Source: Curvularia sp. ZM96 (Eukaryota; Ascomycota; Dothideomycetes; Pleosporales; Pleosporaceae). From it: DNA of 64,000 bases. The stretch is from positions 2,604,001 to 2,668,000 of the forward strand of contig JAJGBQ010000002.1 of NCBI GenBank assembly GCA_022457065.1, given 5' to 3'. Of the stretch, positions 56,663-64,000 are shown in pieces (position 1 is the first letter of the stretch; every line of letters begins with the position of its first letter). Both the position numbers and the translations under genes were made by a program. Under the pieces are notes generated by a model. The model made no database searches. It saw only the letters and a program-made list of their open reading frames with translations, and was not told the origin of the DNA.

Positions 56663-58487
56663 AAGTTGTGTATTTGTACGACCTTTTTTGCTGAGCAAAC
56701 GCTACGAATTGTTTTCTGTTTCGATATTTTGCTTTCTGAGAGAGCTGCTTATGGCTAGGAACAATACCCTAGACACGATATGTAATTGATTTATTCATTT
56801 TTTACGTTAGAACTTTATTTTCAATCGTCACTTGTTGTTTATTGCTTTTTTTTGTGCTTCTCTTTCACTCGGTTTACATAATTTGCATAGAAACAAGTCA
56901 AGAACAAAAGAAGAAAGCTCGTTCGCATATCGTTTGCAACATCTGCTATCCCTTACCCTCCTTACCCTTGCCCATCGCCCAAAACCTCCTTCCTCTCTTT
57001 CGTGTTTCTTTTTCATGCCGTGCATCCAACAACCCTTTAATCAAGAACAAGTCACGAGAGAAATCGCAATGCGTTTGATCAAAGGCGGAAAACGGAAGGT
57101 GAGATTAGGGGCGATAAGGCCAACGCACACCACACACATAACGATGCAGTTTCGAAATGCATTTTGCCGTTATGCGGGGGCGCGGCGCAGCGGACATTCC
57201 AAGTCGGGTTCTAGAATTTCGGGGCGATCGTACGGTTTGACCCATGATTCAGTTGCTTGCAGGAGAGAGATGGAGAGAGACAGAAAGGAAGATCGGCGGA
57301 AATCCTTTCCTCGAGTTATTCAGACATAAACGGTCGTGCATGGGCGATATGCGAAAGATGCACATGTCTTGTGCGTCGTTATACCGTTGCACCCGTTGTA
57401 TGTAGTTGTCTGAGATAGCCAACAACTTGGCTGTTGGTGGGAAAATGGCCCTGCTATGCATGTGCTGTGAATAGAACGCTCTTAATTGCATGCTCTATTA
57501 TATCACCCTAAAGTATAGTTATAACTCGCGCCGCAGAGTACCATCGATAGCACCATAGGCACGCCAAGTATACGTCCCTGATTTATCCTTCACCTAAACC
57601 TTCTTTCTCGCAAGCTCATCTCACCAGCCCGACAGCACTCAAGCCATCCTCCTCTTCCCCCTTCCCCGTCCCTCTTCTCACCGCCATAATCTCTCCCTAC
57701 GTATCCACTCGGAGCTTTTCTTCCGCCCGCGGCATTGTGCATTAACCACGGGACGGGAAATCCAACCGCTCCACTCGGACAAGGCTGCGCCAAATCCCCA
57801 TCTTCCCTCTTTCTTTCGCGTCTTGCAGCGTGTAGTGTCGCAGATCTGAGGGGGTTGAGATGCAGGGCTAGGTAACGCACAGACTCATTGTGGCTTGCCC
57901 TGCTAGTCGTGTTGGACCCCCTAGCAAAACCTCAGGCCACAAGGATCGTATCCCAGTACAATAGTACCTAGCGGAGAACTTCACCAATGCAGAGTCGATA
58001 CACAAGTGTGCAAGGCCAGGTGCGCTGCTACAGCCAATTAATTATTTCTTTTCTATTGTTCACTATTGGCTCGCCTGCGGCGATTGACCCATTAAAAGTA
58101 TCTCAAAGAGAAGGGCAGGCCGCCCCCAATTCATTATGAAAGACAAGAGAAAAGAATTGCGGCTAGGCACAAGAGATCAAAGAGCTTGAACTAGAGTGCA
58201 ACGAGTGGAAGAAGCGATCCTGGACCTAGATTCCAGCTGGGCAAAACAAGCAAAAGCACTAGCTCTTAAGAAAGAATCAAAGCTTCATAATTCCATCGCT
58301 ACCATCGCTAGCACGACCAGCATGCTCAGTAACCAGTTGACTGTCAGGCTACAGATGGATGTCGAGGAAATGCCAATGCCAATCTGCTGCCTGAGAAGAT
58401 GCGTTGATATGGTGATGATATTGAACACTCATTTTTCAAGATAGAGAGAACAAAGAGAAAAGATGCAAAGGCGAGAGAACCGTGTGT
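56663..58487. other. Gene-free 1.8-kb region
   Basis: No supported gene. A short plus-strand frame at 58196–58444 (QRVEEAILDLDSSWAKQAKA) looks helical, but it lacks a convincing start and splice context. The rest shows pyrimidine-rich stretches only. Confidence 0.45.
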
Positions 58488-59150
58488 CTATTTCATACCG
58501 CTCAGCAGCACCTCCCACACCCTCCTCTCCCATTGTCGCTTGAAAAACCTCTTCACAGCCAGTGTATCGATATCCCTCCTGCCATTCGGCGCATGCCCTG
58601 AGCCGAAATAAGGTACGCGGTCTTTGAGATACGCTACATTTTCTTTAAGATAAAATGTATTATCTTTAAGTAGTGCAGCACTGCCGAGTTTCTCGTAAGC
58701 CTCTTCTCCTTCTCCTTCTTCTCCTTCTTTCTTGGGGTTTTGGTGGTGCTGCCGGTGGTAGGGGGAAGGTGGGGCGATGGGGGAGAGAGGTAAGGAAGGG
58801 ACCGGAGAGGGGAAGAAAGATAAAGGGAGGAGGAGAGATGGCGAAGGTAAGATAGGTGAGCAGCGTATTGGGTAGTAGATGGAAGGAGATTGTGGTGTTA
58901 GGGGTGGTGTGGCTGGCGGATTGAATCCAAGGGGATTTGTGAGTGGCTTCTTAGAGCCATCGCCGTGGAGCAGAGGGAAGAATCTAGATTTGTGCTTGTG
59001 GTTGGGAAGAAGTGTCTTGTTCCTGGGGTTGGAGTGTCGAGGATTCGCTGTGGTAGGGGGTTTGCTTGAAGTGTCTATACAAGGAGGGTACCATATTTCC
59101 TGGTTAATGGAGAGATTGGGTAGGTAAGATGGTTTGGCTTGAGGGGACAT
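58488..59150 (-). CDS. Hypothetical Pro/Ser-rich protein with conserved-looking C-terminus
   Basis: A single minus-strand frame of 220 residues from an ATG at 59150. The first two thirds are Pro/Ser/His-rich and low-complexity. The last ~70 residues look ordered (KLGSAALLKDNTFYLKENV, YFGSGHAPNGRRDIDTLAVK, FFKRQWERRVWEVLLSG). No signal peptide, helix bundle or known domain is seen. The uninterrupted length and the non-random C-terminus favour a real gene, but a chance frame opposite purine-rich DNA is possible. Confidence 0.45.
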   Translation of the reverse strand: MSPQAKPSYLPNLSINQEIWYPPCIDTSSKPPTTANPRHSNPRNKTLLPNHKHKSRFFPLLHGDGSKKPLTNPLGFNPPATPPLTPQSPSIYYPIRCSPILPSPSLLLPLSFFPSPVPSLPLSPIAPPSPYHRQHHQNPKKEGEEGEGEEAYEKLGSAALLKDNTFYLKENVAYLKDRVPYFGSGHAPNGRRDIDTLAVKRFFKRQWERRVWEVLLSGMK

Positions 59151-59328
59151 GGCAGATAGGAATGATGCAGACTATAGACTAATATTACAGAAAGAGTACA
59201 AAGGCCATGTATTTTACACCATAAAGCACATTTTAGGTCGTCTTTAAAATCCAACGACTGTAGTAAAACTCTATGCGAGAAATTAATGTCATTCTACTTA
59301 TCACTGCAAACATATGCTTGAACCAAGG
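59151..59328. other. Short spacer
   Basis: Nothing was recognised in this AT-rich spacer between two uncertain minus-strand frames. Confidence 0.4.
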
Positions 59329-59916
59329 TTAAACAAAAGCGATCAAAGTAGGCGACTGCTCTTGGGAGACGGGCTTATGGGAGATAGACTGCTGAATGGC
59401 TAGGTAGGCGCGGCAGCGAGTATTGGCACCAACCCACTGACATTTCAGAAAATGTGTGAACCATGGCAAGCTTTCATAGAGCAGGAATAGGATAGACGAA
59501 ATAACGCTGGTTAATGTGAAGAGCTCTTCTGTAGAAGAACGCATGTATCTCATCGTATGGCTGGCCGTGGTACAGGTACACTTAGATAAATGTACACATC
59601 TTAATAAATGCTCTATGCGGAAGTTGTTAGAATTTTTCATGTTTTGCTCTGCTAGTAGCATGTCAGCTCGCCACGCAAAGGTATTCCAGTACTTGAACCA
59701 GAGTTCGTTGCGGCGCTAGCACAGGATAAGTTAGTGTCAAGCACCCTGCCTGCGAGTCTTGGCACTGGCCCACATGCGCGTGAGTAGCGTCTCACAGAAT
59801 GTCAAAGACGAACTAAATTGTCCAATTCCGAAGATGGGATCAGGGGATGACTGTGTAGACAGCGGGTAATATCTTTCCATTGACCAAATTAAACCGAGCA
59901 TTTTTACATGATTCAT
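59329..59916 (-). other. Possible two-exon gene or pseudogene, junction unresolved
   Basis: Two open stretches in the same minus-strand frame look coding. The first, from ATGs at 59916, 59901 or 59880, reads MERYYPLSTQSSPDP, then FSSSLTFCETLLTRMWASAK. The second, 59715–59329, reads RRNELWFKYWNTFAWRADM and runs about 128 residues to a stop. Between them are three stops in 27 nt, and a good intron 3' end (CACTAAC…GTGCTAG) sits right before the second stretch. No GT donor in the matching phase was found: GTGAGA near 59796 would be phase 1 and shifts the frame. It may be a decayed gene, use a non-standard donor, or be chance. Confidence 0.35.
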
Positions 59917-60172
59917 GACCTATATGGTATTTCGTAAAAAGTGGTGCATGTCGTGCACCCCAGACTCCTCGATTGGGTGAACTCGAGTGAGTCGCTCCGC
60001 TTCAGTGCCGTGCCGTGCTTTGCTTTGTTTACTGTATTGAAAGAGATCTGGAACACCAAATCGCCTTCAAGGTGTCTTTTCCATAGCCAAGAACTCGGGT
60101 AGGTTACCAACATAAAATCGCGCTGCGTTGTCCGCATCAAGAGAAACGTAAAAGGCCTACGGGAGCAGCTCC
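59917..60172. other. 3' flank of the OMP decarboxylase gene
   Basis: No gene is seen; this is probably the 3' untranslated region of the minus-strand decarboxylase gene. Confidence 0.45.
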
Positions 60173-61380
60173 TTATGCTTTTTGTATCCGCTCCTCGTAC
60201 GCTGACCAGGCAGCTTTCCTGTAGCGCTCTGCTTCTGACATGCGGTCCTGGGCTCGTACAATGCCACGCCCCACAATGATAATATCGCATCCTTGGTCGA
60301 AAATGAGCTTGTGAGGCGTGTTGTACTGCTGGCCAAGGGCGTCTCCCAGCTTCTTTCCCTCTTGGCCTGGAGAGGGCAATTGGCAGCCTGGGGTCATGGT
60401 AATGAAGCTGTCTTCGGGTTGTGTGTTGAGGCTGCGCTGGGCGATGAAGCCCATGACGAAATCGCGATGGTTTCGCGCAATCTCGACCGTCTTCTGCTGG
60501 TATTCCGGTGTCATGAGATGACCCTCGGAGCTCATTTCAGCGAGCAGAAGGAGTGAACGCAGAAAGGGGGGTGGGCCCAGGCGTAGGAGCTCTGTGGCGG
60601 TATCGAGGTTGAAGACGTCCTCTCCATCGTTGGGCTCAGGCCGAGGCGATATGCTCTCTGTGCGCATGGATATTGAAGTCGTAACGCTCACAACGCTCTG
60701 TTTTCGGTCGGGGGCGCGGATGCTCAGTCTTCTTTCCTCGCCCTCCATCTCGATGGGGGACTCAATGGCGAAATCGGGGGCCTTTGTGTCGTCGCTGTCG
60801 TGGTCGCTGTCTACTCCGTTGCTCTGGCGCGTGGCCGAGATCTCGGTGTTGACTGAAGTGTTGAACTTGGCAATTGTTGTTTCGGCTGCCTTTTCGAGCG
60901 CGGTGACAATGGCGGGGCCGGGCAGAACGTGTGCATTTGTGATTTCGGCCCAGTGAGCGATGCGGTGGTGACCCGAAGTGTACTGCTTCTGCACGGTTTC
61001 TGTTGCACACTGTCAGACTCGGACCTCCATGGCAGCATACCAGGCGGGGAAAAAAAGTAGCCAAACATACCACCAATATCGGCGAATTTGCGGTCCTCGA
61101 AAATCAGAAAGCGCTTGCGAGTGGCGATTTCCCTCAATGCCTGGGCGGTCCGGTCGGACCAGTCGGTGACAATGTCGCAGTGTGTCTTGAGCAGGCAGAT
61201 GGAGTCGCCCACGTCTTCGGCGAGTTGGACCAGCTCTGCAGAGGTCTCGACATCGGCGGAGAGGCAGAGATTGGTCTGCTTGGCCGCCATCAAGCTGAGG
61301 AGGTATGAGGCCAGAGGGCCGACCGAGGGCGACAAGGCGCGGGCCCGGTAGGGGGTGGTGAGGGTAGGGTGAGGGCCCAT
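60173..61380 (-). CDS. pyrG: Orotidine 5'-phosphate decarboxylase
   Basis: Two exons on the minus strand, 61380–61071 and 60999–60173, give 378 residues. It makes UMP from orotidine monophosphate, the last step of de novo pyrimidine synthesis, in the cytosol. Catalytic blocks are clear: NLCLSADV, CLLKTHCDIV and FEDRKFADIG with the essential Lys. The phosphate-binding end is IIIVGRGIV. Filamentous ascomycete enzymes carry an insertion absent from yeast Ura3; here it is a Ser/Asp-rich stretch of about 90 residues before LLLLAEMSSEGHL. The 71-nt intron follows the active-site motif, and splicing gives GETVQKQY where many homologues have GNTVQKQY. The ATG at 61380 was chosen because MGPHPTLTTPYRARA matches the usual start; the longer upstream frame begins with TTG. 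Confidence 0.95.
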
Positions 61381-63001
61381 GGCGAGGAGACGCGTGTGGC
61401 TCTGGTGGTCGACTGCGCGTGTGCAGAAAGTGAGCGCGGGGTGGTGAGGGGCAGCAGCGGGCGGGGCGCGTGATGTCAGAAGCAGAGGGAGAAAAAAAAA
61501 ATAGATATGCAGAAAGTGCGGCAGCAGCAGGCACGGCGGAAGGAGAAGTAGAAGTACAGGCAAGGAAAATGGGCAGACGAGAGGAAGCGAGGGGAGTTGC
61601 AGGCAGAGGGCACCAGCAAAGGGTCAGGTTCAGGTCTAGGGACAGTCGACATGCGGCCGGTGCAGTCGGCCAACGGTCGCTAGTGTCGTCGGACGGTGTC
61701 GTGTCGCGATGTGGATACGCCCAATACGCCTGCTGTGCCTGTGTGTCCCTGCCTGACGCGGGCCGCTCGCCGCAGATCCTGGCCGCGCCTCTTTGGGCCT
61801 TGTGCAGGCTGCCCTCGACGCTGCGCGCAGTCGAGCCCTCGCTGCCACCGTGTAACGCGGTGCTGTGTCGCCTGGCCCGACCGACAGACGCCGAGTGCGC
61901 GCATCCTATTCTCTCCGCGGCACGCCCGTCCCGGGTCCGCACTGAGCGCCCGCGGGCTCTGCGACTCGATAGACGCCCATGCCCCACGCCAGGCCCGCCG
62001 GCGTCTTGGTAGTTATCGTCTATCGTACGGTTCCATCCAGGCCTCGCCTTGGATCGCCCTGGCCGCGGATATTTATGGCGCCTTGCTCCGCCACCTCCGC
62101 CCTCTCCGCCGCCCTCGCCGCCCTACAGTCGGTGAGCGGGCATGCGCATGCATTTCCGCATTCCCTGCGTCTCACCACATGTCCCTCGCCCATGCCGAGT
62201 CAATGTTGGCCGCCGGTACGACCCTGGCAAACGTTATGTTCGCATCGGGACATGCAGTCACCGGAAAATATGTGCACACGGTGCAGTTATCATCTTGGCT
62301 CCTCGCTGTTTGCTATCCCTCTAGACCGGAGTCCTCGAAGCTGCTGCCACTATGCATATCAAACGACAATTCCTTGTGCCTCTTATGCTTCTCTCGTTGA
62401 CTGGTCTTCTTTGCGTTTCTGAGTTTTTCTTTGACAGTGCACGAGACTACTAGGCATCGCAGATGAGATCGTTCCCTGCAGACGCATGTGGTACCAGCAT
62501 GCACATTGCCTATGAGAAAAACAGAAAGTGTTAGGACAAGCTCGAGTGTGTGATTCGAGACAAATACAGTGCTTTGTTCTGCATCTGGACATGTAAGCAA
62601 TGCCGGACGGTGGTGAGTCTCTCCCACAACTAGTGAAACCAGAAAATGAACGAAGTGGCGGCCTACTTCAAATGTAGCTGTGTTTGTCACAATTATCTAT
62701 TACTTGCTATGTTAGTAGTTTGCCTTTATAGGTGAGCTCGTTTTGATACTCCAGTTTTACTGGTTGTGGGAGAGTGAAGCACTGTGACAATATCCATATG
62801 AAAGAATCAAACGCCAACCTGTGCTGCGGGCGAATCAGGGCCCTCGAGAATGGACTTCACCTTCACCATCACCGCAGCCTAGAGCTTACCTCCACGAGAT
62901 TCTTACGCTAGCAACAACACTTCCTTCCTTCACTAACAGCAAGCACTCGCCCTCAACCTACTTCAACTCAACATCAATCAACATCGCTTACGATCGAGAT
63001 C
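61381..63001. other. Divergent promoter region, strongly GC-rich in part
   Basis: A 1.6-kb region between divergent genes. The part at about 61600–62110 is very GC- and CpG-rich and gives several long chance open frames on both strands. No supported gene. Confidence 0.5.
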
Positions 63002-63668
63002 ATGCCGCCCAAGAAGGACGCAGACGGCAACGAGCTGCTTGTAGGCTTCACTGATAAAGAGACTAAGCTCCTCGCCGCTGCTTTCTTGAGCTCCACTGGA
63101 CCTGACAAGGTACGTCTGATCCGCTTTATTGACAAACATATCGTCTGGAGCACGTGTATACGTGCTAACATACCACAGTTCGACTATGACTTGATGGCCA
63201 CGGTCACTGGGAACACTGCTGGCTCGCTCAAGAAGATGTGTAAGTGGCATTACCCAATCGTTAACATCCGACTTATACTAATCCAAAACGCTCAAATATA
63301 GGGCCGCCAGTCAAGAGAAAGGCTATAGAGAACCACCCTTCCTTTGCCAAGTTCCTCGGCCAGTCTTCTGCCACTAGTTCCGAAGCACCAAAGTCGGCTG
63401 TCGCCCCCAAATCCAAGAAGCGCAAGACTGCCGATGACGCCGACGAAGAGACTGTTGAGTCCGAGGCCCAAGGTTCTGAATCAGAGAAGCCCCCCAAGAA
63501 GACCAAGAAGTCTGTGGCCGACAGGAAAGACCGCACTCGTCCCAAGAAGCAGCTCAAGACTGAAGAGCACGCCTCTGACGATGGCGAAAGTCCTCGTGAG
63601 TTTGCCCGCATCAACCCATGACTGCTACTAACTGTGAGTCAGTTTCAGAGGCCGAGGAGTCCTTCTAG
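63002..63668 (+). CDS. Small Lys-rich, probably nuclear protein
   Basis: Four exons: 63002–63109, 63179–63239, 63302–63595 and 63643–63668, giving 162 residues. The N-terminal ~55 residues form a compact helical block (GFTDKETKLLAAAFLSSTG, FDYDLMATVTGNTAGSLKKMW), reminiscent of short DNA-binding folds in many small fungal proteins. The rest is Lys/Ser/Glu-rich with several basic clusters (KSKKRK, PPKKTKK) that suit nuclear localisation, ending SEAEESF. No named domain can be assigned with confidence. Exon phases agree throughout; the last exon is 26 nt and depends on the CAG at 63640–63642. Confidence 0.8.
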
Positions 63669-64000
63669 GTGCTGGAGCATACGACTGTTAGGATTTTAAT
63701 GGCGATCGGCTTGAGGATTTGCTATTAGGATATGGTATGGTTGACATCGTGGCATGGCGCCTGCTAGTATGCTGCGTCTTCCGGATACAGAATCTGGGAA
63801 CATTGTAGTCGTGACAGCAGCGCATACAAGCCATCAACACAGTAAACAATAGATAAATGTGACAAACACAGCTAGGTTTGAATTATGCCGCCACTTCGAC
63901 ATGACCCTGACACGCGGTGGCACGCTGTCGCGCACTCACGTGATGTCATTCGCCCGTTCCGTCATCGACGGCACGATTCCGCACTCACATCACGCCTTAC
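63669..64000. other. 3' flank at window end
   Basis: No gene is recognised. A CACGTGA motif lies near 63938–63944. A gene beyond the window may begin here. Confidence 0.4.

Noticed and set aside
58196..58444. An 82-residue plus-strand frame with a helical-looking start
   Set aside because: No ATG with good context for the ordered part, upstream stop close by, and no supporting neighbour exon.
61013..61987. A 324-residue minus-strand frame upstream of the decarboxylase gene
   Set aside because: It overlaps the decarboxylase first exon in another frame and reflects high GC content; composition is Arg/Pro/Ser-rich without domains.

Overview
The window is nuclear DNA of a filamentous ascomycete (Pezizomycotina). 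The evidence is short GT–AG introns of about 46–100 nt with CTRAC-type branch sites, a filamentous-fungal OMP decarboxylase with its acidic insertion, a DUF4045/gelsolin protein, a 7TM–RGS protein, a Zn2Cys6 regulator and secreted GH11, AA9 and GH125 enzymes. The secreted cell-wall enzymes suggest a plant-associated Dothideomycete, possibly Pleosporales; this is inference. I rebuilt exon structures by hand from splice signals and reading frame, so coordinates are gene models without RNA support.

Layout. 0.4–11 kb: a glutamine-rich coiled-coil protein (+), a WRAP73/WDR8 WD-repeat protein (+), a small Gly/Pro-rich protein (−), a GNAT acetyltransferase with a Trp-rich repeat region (−) and an ARL2-type GTPase (+). 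11.5–23 kb: a 1,718-residue DUF4045/gelsolin protein (+), a GH11 xylanase (+), a single-span Cys-rich membrane protein (+) and ribosomal protein uL2 (+). 23–38 kb: APC4 (−), a NIPA-type Mg2+ transporter (−), a large acidic protein (−), delta-COP (+) and a CBM48-like domain protein (−). 40–48.8 kb: a GH125 alpha-mannosidase (−) divergent from a Zn2Cys6 transcription factor (+), a small single-span membrane protein (−) and an AA9 LPMO (+). 50–52.6 kb: a FAD monooxygenase (−) and a decayed MFS transporter (−). 54.8–64 kb: a 7TM–RGS protein (+), two uncertain reading frames (−), OMP decarboxylase (−) and a small basic nuclear-type protein (+).

Most genes are unrelated housekeeping or accessory functions: tubulin and spindle biology (ARL2, WRAP73, APC4), COPI traffic, translation, pyrimidine synthesis, Mg2+ transport and actin. 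The accessory component is the secreted carbohydrate-active enzymes, the regulator beside GH125, and the monooxygenase with its transporter relic. Gene-poor stretches at 44.7–48 kb and 51.4–54.8 kb flank the accessory genes. I saw no tRNA, rRNA, CRISPR array or intact transposon.

The points most worth following are two introns with no stop codon whose retention keeps the frame, the repeat–GNAT architecture, the CBM48-like orphan, a split reading frame at 59.3–59.9 kb with an orphan intron 3' end, and the transporter relic next to the monooxygenase. I did not find convincing evidence of a wholly new multi-gene system.
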